Shown here: in pieces, positions 18,313-27,097 of the stretch
How the letters are laid out: each line of letters opens with the position of its first letter
Position numbering within the stretch: the first letter of the stretch is position 1
Notes under the pieces: generated by a model
Databases searched by the model: none
The model's input: only the letters and a program-made list of their open reading frames with translations
What the model was told of the DNA's origin: nothing
NCBI RefSeq assembly: GCF_018139685.1
Contig: NZ_JAGSPN010000001.1
Span: forward strand, 714,216 to 778,215
Reading direction: 5' to 3'
DNA: 64,000 bases
From: Cognatundibacterium luofuense
Lineage (GTDB): Bacteria; Pseudomonadota; Gammaproteobacteria; Burkholderiales; Burkholderiaceae_D
Made by a program: the position numbers and the translations under genes

Positions 18313-18774
18313 ATGGAAAATAACAGACGATTCAATCAAATTGTTCAGTCAGGCTTTACGTTGATCGAGTTAATGATTGTCGTGGCAATTATTGGCATTT
18401 TGTCAGCTATTGCGTTGCCAGCATATAATGATTATGTGACAAGGACTCAGGTGATTGAGGCGGTGAATTTGCTTAGTGGAATGAAGGAGACAACATCGGA
18501 GTTTGCCGCTCAGCGTAATGCCTGGCCTACAGCATTTGTACTGTCGAGTTCAACACCTGCACAAACTGAAATTATTGCCACGATTAACGGTAAATACAGT
18601 ACCGTAAATTCTCCGATGACAGGAAGTTATCCATCTGGCACAATGACTGCCACAATGAATGCTGGCCAGGCAACTGGAAAAACCATACAAATGTCGACTG
18701 CAGATGGTGGCAATACTTGGGATTGCCGTGGCGGAACTGTCGACAAAAAATATCGTCCGGTTGCTTGTCAGTAA
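18313..18774 (+). CDS. Type IV pilin (divergent copy 3)
   Basis: 153 residues. Leader [14 protein letters not shown], then [16 protein letters not shown]. The globular part follows the same plan as pilins 1 and 2 ([29 protein letters not shown], then [14 protein letters not shown] and RPVACQ) but is clearly divergent, for example [16 protein letters not shown] in place of [16 protein letters not shown]. It may be an alternative or minor subunit. It is followed after 30 bases by the tfpZ-like gene and has its own weak promoter candidate. Confidence 0.9.
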   Translation: MENNRRFNQIVQSGFTLIELMIVVAIIGILSAIALPAYNDYVTRTQVIEAVNLLSGMKETTSEFAAQRNAWPTAFVLSSSTPAQTEIIATINGKYSTVNSPMTGSYPSGTMTATMNAGQATGKTIQMSTADGGNTWDCRGGTVDKKYRPVACQ

Positions 18775-18804
18775 TGTCAGTAACTTGAAATACAGAAGTT
18801 AAAC

Positions 18805-19584
18805 ATGAAAAGTGAGACATACATCAGGCTCAAGGCGGCATTGATTCATTTGATTGCATCGGTTGTTGTTGCATCATCTTGTGCGATATTGATCTTATAT
18901 TTCTGGTTTCCCGGGCAGTACAGTGAAATAGCCGGTGGAAATCACCTGTTGTTTCTAATTATTAGCGTAGATGTCGTTTTGGGACCTCTACTGACGTTTG
19001 TGGCATTCAACATTTCTAAGCCACGTACAGAACTGATTCGCGATTTGTTTATTATTTGCATGTTGCAAGTGAGCGGATTGGTTTATGGTGTTCATACTGT
19101 GTATCTTGCAAGACCTGTGGCCCTCGTTTTCGAACAGTCCAGATTCAGGGTAGTTAGTTTTATTCAGGTTGATCAGTCTGAGCCGCAGGATGCGGCAAGC
19201 GAGATTCCGTATTTGTCTCTGTCCGGTCCGGTGTTATTGTCCGTTCGGGATTTTAAGGATGATCGTGAAAAGTCTGCGGCTGTTGAGAAAGGTCTTGCAG
19301 GTGCGGATGTCGGTGTACAGCCCAAATTCTGGCAACCATATTTAAAGGCTGATATGCAATTGAGGAAGGTTGCACGTCCTTACGATGTGCTTATCAAAAA
19401 ATATCCATCGGATACAAAAGTACGCGAATTACCAGGTTTACTCGGGCATGATTCGAAGCAATTGATCTTTATACCTGTCATCACCAGAACCGGAGACTGG
19501 GTGGTAGTCTTGTCTGCCAGTACTCTTCTTCCAATGGCTTTTGTTCCCAAAGATGGTTTTTTCGACCTTGCAGCAAAATCTTAA
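18805..19584 (+). CDS. TfpX/TfpZ (FimB-like) type IV pilin accessory membrane protein
   Basis: 259 residues. Three to four hydrophobic segments occupy about 10-105 (HLIASVVVASSCAILILYFW; LLFLIISVDVVLGPLLTFVAF; DLFIICMLQVSGLVYGVHTVYLA). A soluble part of about 150 residues follows. The layout and motif VDVVLGPLLTFVAFN fit the TfpX/TfpZ family encoded beside pilin genes in Pseudomonas, Acinetobacter, Moraxella and Neisseria, which modulates surface pilin. It stands between the pilins and the pilin O-glycosylation enzyme, with short gaps on both sides. Confidence 0.82.
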   Translation: MKSETYIRLKAALIHLIASVVVASSCAILILYFWFPGQYSEIAGGNHLLFLIISVDVVLGPLLTFVAFNISKPRTELIRDLFIICMLQVSGLVYGVHTVYLARPVALVFEQSRFRVVSFIQVDQSEPQDAASEIPYLSLSGPVLLSVRDFKDDREKSAAVEKGLAGADVGVQPKFWQPYLKADMQLRKVARPYDVLIKKYPSDTKVRELPGLLGHDSKQLIFIPVITRTGDWVVVLSASTLLPMAFVPKDGFFDLAAKS

Positions 19585-19593
19585 GCAGTTGCA

Positions 19594-21306
19594 ATGAAAA
19601 GCCATTTTATCTCACGAAGTGCTGTAGTCGCTTTCTCTCTTGGTGCAGCACTTTCTGTGTTGATTCCATTTCATATTCATCCTTTGAGAAGTTTTTGGAA
19701 TGATTTTGTAGCATTCTATGCATTATTCGGTGCATTTCTTTTATTGTTGTTTTCGGGGTTGAAGAGATGGAAGTGGACTGGCTTGTCCCTTTTGCCAATT
19801 GCACTGACTGGATTGTTAACTATCCAGTGTGTTTTTATTGATGGAATCTTCGGCTGGGATTTGGTTCTTCCAGCACTTTACTTTCTCGCCTTGCCGTTTG
19901 CCTTTGGGTTCGGGGCAACCATCTCATCAAGTGACCAAGAGTTCAGCTTTTTCGCTCGTATTATCAGTTATGCCTTCGTTATATCGGCATTTTGTTCGGT
20001 TGGTATTCAAATTACGCAGATCGCTGGTATTCGATTCTCTCCGTGGATGATGGCAATGCCGGTCTCAGGCTGGAATATCCGGCCATATGCAAATTTAGGT
20101 CAACCGAACCAACTTGCACTTTGGATTGCCTTCGGTTTGAGCGGAACCTGGTATTTATTTCAAAGTAAGAAGTTTTCAGGCGCAAGCGCATTCCTTATTG
20201 CTATGTTCCTCGTGTTCGGTATTGCACTGACCCAGTCTCGAATTGGCTGGATCATTCTTCCCGTAATGTTTTTTCTATTCTTTGTATTTTCTAATCTTGA
20301 TAGGAAAGCCGCACGGTTGAGTGCAATATTCATTTTGATGTTTTATTTCTTCTGTGTGTTCGGACTACCTGTTTTGCTTTCGTACTTCAGTCAGGAAAAT
20401 GCGAGTGGTGTTGTTGCACGGATTGGCGGGAGGTCGGAGCGACTCGGATTATATTTACATGCTTTGGCAATGTTGAGGGAGCATCCGTTTCTGGGGGTGG
20501 GATGGGGACAGTTCGGTGAGCATCAGGTAATGATTGCCAGTCAGTTCCCTGCGACGACGTATTCAGAGCACGCGCATAATATTGTTTTTCAATTTGTTGC
20601 CGAGTTAGGGTTAATACCAACATGTATGATCCTGGGCACCCTTGGATATTGGAGTTTAAAGGTCTTTGTTGAAGCGAAAAAATCTGACGGACTCATGTTT
20701 GTATTTGCTTGCCTGATGGCCGTTGGCGTACATAGTATGGTTGAGTTCCCACTTTGGTATGCATATGTTCTGATACCGGTAACTGTGTTGATGGGAGCTG
20801 CGCATAGCAACATTTGGCAATGCAGTGAATTTAAGATCAGTAGAGTTTCAGGAATTGCAGTATCTTTAGTCGTTATTATTTGTTCTGTGTTTTTGGTTAA
20901 TGATCACAGCAATGTAGTTGCTGGTTTTAATCAGCTAAGAAATGTGGGCTCTGAAAGGCTAAAGGCACCATCCATAGTTGAGCAACCAACTTTAACAGTA
21001 TTGCCTTATTTTTATCGATATTTTGAGATGATGAGAATTGAGCCGACGGAAAGTATGACTCCGTCGGATATTCGGTTTCTTGAACGCTGGAGCCTGCGGT
21101 TCGGATTTGTTCACATCCTTAACAAGCTTGCTGAAGTACATGCATTAAATGGCATGGAGGACGCAGCGGTTAGAGATATGGTTACGTTGCAAAAATTGCA
21201 TCCAGAACGTTACGCCGAATATTACGATTATTGGTATGCGAAGGGACTGTCAGACCCGAAATATGCAAAGGTTGTGGCAAAAATTCCGGGGCGAAGCGCA
21301 CTGTAG
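19594..21306 (+). CDS. PglL/TfpO-type protein O-oligosaccharyltransferase (Wzy_C family)
   Basis: 570 residues, with about ten or more membrane helices over residues 10-440 and a soluble tail. The motif NLGQPNQLALWIAFGLSG, near residue 170, is typical of PglL-type ligases. The Wzy_C region includes HPFLGVGWGQFG and the conserved histidine in YSEHAHNIVFQ (a large periplasmic loop). These enzymes move a lipid-linked glycan to serine or threonine of pilin in the periplasm. The position nine bases after the tfpZ gene and behind three pilins makes pilin the expected acceptor. None of the three pilins ends in the C-terminal serine used by PilO of Pseudomonas group I, so an internal residue is likelier. 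Confidence 0.88.
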   Translation: MKSHFISRSAVVAFSLGAALSVLIPFHIHPLRSFWNDFVAFYALFGAFLLLLFSGLKRWKWTGLSLLPIALTGLLTIQCVFIDGIFGWDLVLPALYFLALPFAFGFGATISSSDQEFSFFARIISYAFVISAFCSVGIQITQIAGIRFSPWMMAMPVSGWNIRPYANLGQPNQLALWIAFGLSGTWYLFQSKKFSGASAFLIAMFLVFGIALTQSRIGWIILPVMFFLFFVFSNLDRKAARLSAIFILMFYFFCVFGLPVLLSYFSQENASGVVARIGGRSERLGLYLHALAMLREHPFLGVGWGQFGEHQVMIASQFPATTYSEHAHNIVFQFVAELGLIPTCMILGTLGYWSLKVFVEAKKSDGLMFVFACLMAVGVHSMVEFPLWYAYVLIPVTVLMGAAHSNIWQCSEFKISRVSGIAVSLVVIICSVFLVNDHSNVVAGFNQLRNVGSERLKAPSIVEQPTLTVLPYFYRYFEMMRIEPTESMTPSDIRFLERWSLRFGFVHILNKLAEVHALNGMEDAAVRDMVTLQKLHPERYAEYYDYWYAKGLSDPKYAKVVAKIPGRSAL

Positions 21307-21336
21307 CTATTCCAAACACTATTGACCCAGTTAGAA

Positions 21337-21837
21337 CTATTCAGTTACACGCCAAGTGCCGGATTTGCCGCCCGATTTTTCGAGAAGCTTCACTTCGGCG
21401 ATTGTCATGCCTTTGTCTACAGCTTTGCACATGTCGTAAATTGTCAGCAAGCCAACTTGTACCGCCATTAACGCTTCTATCTCAACACCGGTTTTTCCGA
21501 ACGTTTCTACACGAGCTTCGCAACTGATGGTTGATGTGTCCTGACTCGTTTCAAAATCAACCGCGACTTTTGTCAGGGCAAGTGGGTGGCACAACGGGAT
21601 TAGCTCTGACGTGCGTTTCGTTGCCATAATGGCTGCAATTCGGGCAATACCGATCACATCACCTTTCTTGTGGTCTCCACTGAGAATTAACGCCAGCGTT
21701 TCCGGTAACATACGGATTAGCCCGCGAGCCTTTGCGATCCTGTGGGTGACATCTTTGTTACCCACGTCTACCATATGCGCTTGGCCAGCTTGGTCGAAAT
21801 GCGTGAGTTCATTGTGGTTCGTTTGAGTTTTATTCAT
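21337..21837 (-). CDS. moaC: Cyclic pyranopterin monophosphate synthase MoaC
   Basis: 166 residues with MoaC motifs [42 protein letters not shown] and GVEIEALMA. It acts with MoaA in the first step of molybdenum cofactor synthesis in the cytoplasm. It converges on pglL (30-base gap) and diverges from the M48 gene. The two start codons are 12 bases apart, so their promoters must overlap the neighbouring coding regions. Confidence 0.97.
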   Translation of the reverse strand: MNKTQTNHNELTHFDQAGQAHMVDVGNKDVTHRIAKARGLIRMLPETLALILSGDHKKGDVIGIARIAAIMATKRTSELIPLCHPLALTKVAVDFETSQDTSTISCEARVETFGKTGVEIEALMAVQVGLLTIYDMCKAVDKGMTIAEVKLLEKSGGKSGTWRVTE

Positions 21838-21849
21838 CGTATCGGGAGT

Positions 21850-23451
21850 ATGAAAGTCATGTCCGGAGTATATCGGCAGAATTTTTTTGTTACCAGCTCG
21901 GGTGATAAATTCTTGATCTGGAAACGGGGATTGTTAAGTCTGGGGCTGGCTTGGCTCATTGGGGTTGTTCCGGCGTCGATATGCGAAGATGCGGTTGCTC
22001 AAAATTTACCTGTGCTCGGTGATACCGCACGTGAAGAGCTTTCACCTTTAATGGAGAGGCGTCTTGGCGAGCAAATTATGTATATTGTGCGCCGTGATCC
22101 CGATTACATTGATGACTGGGCGGTATCGGAGTATCTGAACCGGTTGGGTAATAAGATGCTTGAGGCTAGGCCTGATGCCAGAGGTGAAGCTAATTTTAAT
22201 TTCGACTTTTTTGCGGTTCGCGATCCGGTGCTGAATGCATTTGCATTTCCCGGTGGATTTATTGGGTTTCACTCTGGGCTTATCTTGTCCGCCCAGTCTG
22301 AGTCTGAGCTTGCTTCTGTTATGGGGCATGAGATCGGACATGTCGCACAACGGCATATTGCTCGAATGCTGGCAGCTCAAAAATATGACGCATTTATTCC
22401 GATTGCAGCATTGGCGCTGGCCATCCTTGCTGCCAGAAGCAGTCCGGATGCAGCGATCGCAGTTGCTAGTGGTGGACAAGGGTTGGCTATTCAGAAACAA
22501 CTTAACTTTTCCCGCGATGCTGAGCGGGAGGCTGACAGAATTGGTTTTTTAATTCTACGAGATGCGGGATTTGATACTAACGGAATGGTGAGTTTTTTCG
22601 GACGTCTTCAAAGCTCGATGCGAAATTATTCGGATAACGCGCCCGCATTTCTGAGAAGTCATCCACTTACCAGTGAACGAATTGCCGATATTCAAGGGCG
22701 TGTTGCGGATCAGCGGTATAAACAGGTCCCGGACGGCCTCGATTTCCTGTTGGCGAAGGCGAGAATCAAGGTTTTACAGGACCCTGGGACACAAGGTCTT
22801 ATTGATGCGCGCGCATGGTTTGAGCAAGTGAAGCGCACAGGGCGCATTGAAGATCTTGTGATGGCAAATTATGGACTGGCATTTGTTGCAATGAAGCAAG
22901 GTAGGTACTCTGAAGCACTTCAATATCACAAGACATCTTTGGATATCGTACAAGGAAATGATTTGCTTTCACTTCAGGCCAGGGCGAGTTGTATGTTTGC
23001 ATGCCTGGAGCTTGAAATAAAATTTGCTGCAAAGTCCTACGAAGATGTTATTCAAAGAGCGGAGCGCGCGATGACAGAGTTGCCATTGTCACGTGGCATT
23101 GCATATATCTATGCGGAAGCATTAATGGGTAAGGGGGCAGCTGGACGAGCAGAAAGTTTTCTTCGGGATCAGATTTCACTTTATCGTACTGAGCCGAAAT
23201 TGCACAAATTGTTGGCAAAAACCTATGCTCAGTTAGGAAAGCAATCATTGCAACATATCGCATTGGCAGATGAGGCTGCTGTGCAAGGGGCATGGAGCGC
23301 TGCAATCCATCAACTTGAGATTGCAAGACAGCAAAAAGACGCAGGTTATTATGATATGTCAGTCATTGATGCTAAAGAGCGTGAGTGGAAAGAAGTGCAT
23401 AAAGAAGAACTAGCCGCAGAGAAGAAACAGTCGAAACAGTTGTCGCAATAG
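21850..23451 (+). CDS. BepA/YfgC-like M48 family metalloprotease with TPR repeats
   Basis: About 533 residues. A signal-anchor or signal peptide ([19 protein letters not shown], about 28-46) precedes an M48 domain with zinc motif HEIGH (H160, H164) and the downstream glutamate in [16 protein letters not shown]-like helices follow from about 290 to 500. It is a periplasmic protease/chaperone that maintains outer-membrane protein assembly, like BepA. The start is uncertain: ATG 21850 is adjacent to GGGAG (very short spacing) and ATG 21859 has longer spacing. A longer frame from 21742 would overlap moaC and is rejected. Confidence 0.9.
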   Translation: MKVMSGVYRQNFFVTSSGDKFLIWKRGLLSLGLAWLIGVVPASICEDAVAQNLPVLGDTAREELSPLMERRLGEQIMYIVRRDPDYIDDWAVSEYLNRLGNKMLEARPDARGEANFNFDFFAVRDPVLNAFAFPGGFIGFHSGLILSAQSESELASVMGHEIGHVAQRHIARMLAAQKYDAFIPIAALALAILAARSSPDAAIAVASGGQGLAIQKQLNFSRDAEREADRIGFLILRDAGFDTNGMVSFFGRLQSSMRNYSDNAPAFLRSHPLTSERIADIQGRVADQRYKQVPDGLDFLLAKARIKVLQDPGTQGLIDARAWFEQVKRTGRIEDLVMANYGLAFVAMKQGRYSEALQYHKTSLDIVQGNDLLSLQARASCMFACLELEIKFAAKSYEDVIQRAERAMTELPLSRGIAYIYAEALMGKGAAGRAESFLRDQISLYRTEPKLHKLLAKTYAQLGKQSLQHIALADEAAVQGAWSAAIHQLEIARQQKDAGYYDMSVIDAKEREWKEVHKEELAAEKKQSKQLSQ

Positions 23452-23479
23452 CGTAATGTCTTGATGGAATTCTTTATTC

Positions 23480-23495
23480 TGGCACTATCTTTGCT
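23480..23495 (+). promoter_or_regulatory. Sigma-54 (RpoN) promoter of the glycosylation cluster
   Basis: TGGCACTATCTTTGCT is an essentially perfect match to TGGCAC-N5-TTGCW, with GG and GC ten bases apart. It lies 80 bases before the 99-residue gene that begins the cluster. TGTC motifs at about 23440 and 23457 upstream resemble those by the pilin sigma-54 promoter. Confidence 0.8.
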
Positions 23496-23575
23496 TTTTC
23501 AGTACCGAGCAATTCATTTCCTTCTGTCGCATTTGTTGTTGAAGCCCTGATTCGATCAGGTTAGAGAGTGTTTAT

Positions 23576-23875
23576 ATGATATTTGGTTGGTTTAATGCAA
23601 AAGAGTCCAAGAATTTTGGTGCGGCGCTTGCCGACTACTATTTAAGCGGAATGAAATTTGATCAGGTCAAACGTTCCCTAAAGCAGAATGATAAAAAACA
23701 AAAGGAAGTTCTGGTTCAGGTGGTCAACAGGGTTGTATCTTTTAAAGAAAAAGAGAAGTTAAACATCTATAAGAAAGCACAACTTTGCAATGCTTTTAAA
23801 TGGCGCCTGCTGGAAGCTGGATTAGAAAGATCTCATGTTGATGAGCTGACAGCCTGGTTGGTTCGCGGCCTCTAA
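23576..23875 (+). CDS. Small uncharacterised protein, first gene of the sigma-54 cluster
   Basis: 99 residues; I do not recognise the family. The sequence is helical and basic in the middle (VKRSLKQNDKKQKEVLVQVVNR, then FKEKEKLNIYKKAQLCNAFKWRLLEAG), ends at LVRGL, and has no membrane segment or signal. A modest AGAGAG precedes the start. It stands between the RpoN promoter and the GT41 gene with a 23-base gap to the latter, so it is likely co-expressed. It could be an adaptor of the glycosyltransferase, but nothing in the sequence shows this. Confidence 0.75.
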   Translation: MIFGWFNAKESKNFGAALADYYLSGMKFDQVKRSLKQNDKKQKEVLVQVVNRVVSFKEKEKLNIYKKAQLCNAFKWRLLEAGLERSHVDELTAWLVRGL

Positions 23876-23898
23876 ATACCCACATATATCGCCTAAAT

Positions 23899-25983
23899 AT
23901 GTCAATTATTGCAAGATTCAGCGCCAAGCTGCAAAAGTTGATGAATCGTCGACTGGAGGTTCTGATTGCACGCCAGCATGCTGAGTCGAAAGATGAGTCA
24001 GACACAAGTAACGGAAGCCTTTTGGCAGTAAAAATACATCAAGCAGAGTTGTTGATTGCGAGTGGGCACGACAAAGAATCGGCAGGTGATTTCGCCGGTG
24101 CCTTTGAGTGTTATTTGCAGGCTGACAGGCTTGCGCCAGAGTTCCAGAAGGTGGCATTGAATTTAGGTAATAGCTTTCTGCATCAGGGAAATCTGAATGC
24201 TGCGAGCGAGCAATACAAACGCGCCGTTCGCCTTGATCCAGCATATGCGGCAGCCCATTTTAATCTGGGAAATGTACGGGATATGCTCAATCAGAAATCT
24301 GATGCTGAGATCAGCTATCTGGAAGCGATTCGCCACAAGCCTGATTTTGCAGATGCATATGTCGGTCTTGGAAATGTGCAAAGCGATACTGGTCGTAAAG
24401 ATGCTGCCATTATCAGTTACAGAAAAGCGTTAGAGTTGATTCCCGATTATCACAACGTTCGCTGTAATATTGCGCTGGCTTTAAGAGAGCTGGGAGACAG
24501 AGAGGCTGCGGTTGCTGAATATGAGTTAATTCTTGAGCGAGATAATGAGTTTCTTGAAGCTTACGGGAATTTGGCAGTCGTTTATCGTGAGTTGGGTCTG
24601 CTGAACAAAGCGATGGATATATGTCGCGGATATTTACACCGTAATCCACACAGCGCCATGATGGCAACTTTATTGTTGTTTTGTATGGCCCACAGCGAAA
24701 AGGTTAGTCCCGTTGAGTTATTTGATGCTCATCGTCGACTCGGATTGCAAATGGAGTCTCCGTTTTCGGATACTTGGAAAAGGGCGTTACGACAACCAGC
24801 TTCTGGTCGCGTCATGAGAATTGGTTTCGTCAGCGCCGACTTTTTCCGGCATGCTGTTATGCAGTTTCTGGAGCCATTGCTTGATCAGTTGCAAGCAGAT
24901 CAGGATATTGAAGTTTTTATTTACTACAATAACGTCGTAGCAGATGAAGTGAACCAGCGGCTACGTGAGAAGTATCGTCGTTGGTTTGATGTTGTGTCGA
25001 TTAGCGATGAGGAATTCGCGACTAAGATTGAATCCGATGAGATTGATGTGCTTGTCGATTTGTCTGGTCATACCAGCGGGCACAGGTTACCAGTATTTGC
25101 GCGTCGTCCTGCGCCGGTTCAGATCAGCTGGCTTGGGTATCCGGGTACTACTGGTATGCACTCAATGGATTACTTTCTCTGTGATCCATTCTTTGTTGAT
25201 GACAGTCTAAAAAAACAATTTACGGAAAAATTTGCCAGACTTCCGATTACGACGACTTTTTCTCCAGTTCCTTATGCTGATCCTGTCAAAGATCTGCCAG
25301 CGAAAGGAGGCGGAATATTGACGTTCGGTAGTTTTAACCGGATCGAAAAATTGTCCGACCATGTGCTGATGCTTTGGGCAGAAGTTTTAAAAGCGATTCC
25401 GGGAAGCAGACTTATTCTGGCTGGTCTGCCGGAAAAAATGGATACGAGCAAATTTGCAGAGCTGTTTAAATCATCAGGAATCAGTGCTGATCGTATCGAA
25501 TTTCATCATCGTATGGATATGGGCAAATATCTTGAACTGCATCAACGTGTAGATGTTTGTCTCGACACCTTTCCCTATACGGGCGGCACCACAACAAATC
25601 ACGCGCTTTGGATGGGCGTACCGACGCTGACTCTTGTAGGTACTACTGCGCCGGGACGGCAATCATATGCAAATATGCGCCATGTCGGATTAGGCGATGA
25701 ATTTTATGCTTCCAGTCACGAGGAATTTATTCGTAAGGCTGTAGTACTTTCAACCAGGTTAGATTGGTTATCTGAGCTCAGAAAGACATTACGCTCTAAG
25801 TTTGAAGAATCCTTATTTTGTCGTCCGGATATTGTTGCCGCCTCACTTAAGCATGCATTTGTATACATGATGGAGCGATGGACCAATGAACAGACACCTG
25901 AACATTTTTCTGTTCAATGGGATGGTACTAAGTTTTGTACGATACAGGACAAATCTGATAAGGAAGTGAAAGATGAGTCATGA
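23899..25983 (+). CDS. TPR-containing O-GlcNAc-transferase-like glycosyltransferase (GT41)
   Basis: 694 residues. An N-terminal TPR array of about six units spans about 50-270 (for example AAHFNLGNVRDMLNQKSDAEISYLEAI). A GT41/SPINDLY catalytic region covers about 300-670, with motifs IGFVSADFFRHAV, DLSGHTSGHRLPVFARRPAPVQISWLGYPGTTG, FGSFNRIEKL and DTFPYTGGTTTNHALWMGVPTLTLVG, all seen in bacterial OGT homologues. It should glycosylate protein serine or threonine in the cytoplasm from a nucleotide sugar. The gene overlaps the aminotransferase gene by 11 bases, which links it to the amino-sugar genes that follow. Acceptor (pilin, flagellin or other) is unknown. Confidence 0.9.
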   Translation: MSIIARFSAKLQKLMNRRLEVLIARQHAESKDESDTSNGSLLAVKIHQAELLIASGHDKESAGDFAGAFECYLQADRLAPEFQKVALNLGNSFLHQGNLNAASEQYKRAVRLDPAYAAAHFNLGNVRDMLNQKSDAEISYLEAIRHKPDFADAYVGLGNVQSDTGRKDAAIISYRKALELIPDYHNVRCNIALALRELGDREAAVAEYELILERDNEFLEAYGNLAVVYRELGLLNKAMDICRGYLHRNPHSAMMATLLLFCMAHSEKVSPVELFDAHRRLGLQMESPFSDTWKRALRQPASGRVMRIGFVSADFFRHAVMQFLEPLLDQLQADQDIEVFIYYNNVVADEVNQRLREKYRRWFDVVSISDEEFATKIESDEIDVLVDLSGHTSGHRLPVFARRPAPVQISWLGYPGTTGMHSMDYFLCDPFFVDDSLKKQFTEKFARLPITTTFSPVPYADPVKDLPAKGGGILTFGSFNRIEKLSDHVLMLWAEVLKAIPGSRLILAGLPEKMDTSKFAELFKSSGISADRIEFHHRMDMGKYLELHQRVDVCLDTFPYTGGTTTNHALWMGVPTLTLVGTTAPGRQSYANMRHVGLGDEFYASSHEEFIRKAVVLSTRLDWLSELRKTLRSKFEESLFCRPDIVAASLKHAFVYMMERWTNEQTPEHFSVQWDGTKFCTIQDKSDKEVKDES

Positions 25984-27097
25984 TCCAGTGTATGTGACCC
26001 GTCCGTACCTGCCACCTTTGGATGAATTAATGCCGGATTTCAGAGAAATCTGGGATAGCCGGGTGTTGACAAACAGTGGTCCGTATCATCAGGCGCTGGA
26101 AAAGGCACTTGCCGAATATCTTGAAGTCGAATACGTGAGCCTTTTTTGCAATGCAACTATCGCATTAGTTACGGCTTTGCAAGCGTTGAAGGTGAGTGGT
26201 GAAGTTGTGACTACTCCTTATTCGTTTGTTGCAACCTCACACTCGCTGCTCTGGAATAATATACGTCCGGTATTTGCAGATATAAATCCAGTTACACTGA
26301 ATCTTGATCCTGATGCGATTGAGCGCGCAATCACCGAACATACAACGGCAATTATGCCCGTTCATTGCTATGGTGTTCCCTGTGATACTGAAGCTATTCA
26401 GAAGATTGCAGATAAGTACAAGTTAAGCGTGATTTATGATGCTGCGCATGCTTTTGGCGTAAAGCGAAATTCGGGAAATTTGTTTGCTGAGGGTGATATC
26501 TCTGTACTGAGCTTTCATGCGACCAAAGTGTTTAATACCCTCGAAGGCGGCGCTATCGTTTGTCGTACGCCTGAAATGAAGCGTCATATTGATCATTTAA
26601 AAAATTTTGGCTTCGTCGATGAAGTAACGGTTGTAGAAGCTGGTATTAACGGCAAGATGAATGAGATGCAGGCCGCAATCGGATTGCATCAGCTGAGTTA
26701 TCTTGATGATGCATTGTCCCGCCGCAGAATAATTGATACTCGCTATCGGGAAGCGCTGCACCGGGTTGAGGGTGTTAACTGTATGGCAGTGTTTAAAGAT
26801 GCAGCATCCAATTACGCCTATTTTCCTGTGCTGATCAATGATGCTTATCCGATTTCGCGGGATGCTTTGTATGCGTTGCTACGTGAAAACGGTATTTTCG
26901 CGCGCAGATATTTTTTTCCGCTGATTTCGAATTTTGCTATGTACCAGCATTTTCCATCAGCGGATCCGGCAAATCTTCCGGTAGCTAGTCAGGTTGCCCG
27001 CCAAGTGCTTTGTCTTCCGATCTATCCGGAACTGAATGATGAGGATCTGCAGCGAATTATTTCGTTGGTTCAAAATCCTACCGGTGGGAATAAATGA
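25973..27097 (+). CDS. vioA: VioA-like nucleotide-sugar aminotransferase (DegT/DnrJ/EryC1/StrS family)
   Basis: 374 residues. PLP-dependent fold with the lysine K185 in SFHATKVFNTLEGGA, and YDAAHAFGV carrying the PLP-binding aspartate. The N-terminal pattern (RPYLPPLDELMPDFREIWDSRVLTNSGPYH) and TTPYSFVATSHSLLWN match VioA-type enzymes that aminate dTDP-4-keto-6-deoxyglucose to dTDP-viosamine. Making dTDP-4-keto-6-deoxyglucose would need rmlA and rmlB, which are not in this window. It overlaps the genes on both sides, so translation is coupled. Specificity for C4 viosamine is inferred from family resemblance. Confidence 0.85.
   Translation: MSHDPVYVTRPYLPPLDELMPDFREIWDSRVLTNSGPYHQALEKALAEYLEVEYVSLFCNATIALVTALQALKVSGEVVTTPYSFVATSHSLLWNNIRPVFADINPVTLNLDPDAIERAITEHTTAIMPVHCYGVPCDTEAIQKIADKYKLSVIYDAAHAFGVKRNSGNLFAEGDISVLSFHATKVFNTLEGGAIVCRTPEMKRHIDHLKNFGFVDEVTVVEAGINGKMNEMQAAIGLHQLSYLDDALSRRRIIDTRYREALHRVEGVNCMAVFKDAASNYAYFPVLINDAYPISRDALYALLRENGIFARRYFFPLISNFAMYQHFPSADPANLPVASQVARQVLCLPIYPELNDEDLQRIISLVQNPTGGNK

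Noticed and set aside
21742-21849. Upstream extension of the M48 protease start
   Set aside because: It would overlap moaC by almost 100 bases and gives no signal-like N-terminus; a later ATG fits better.
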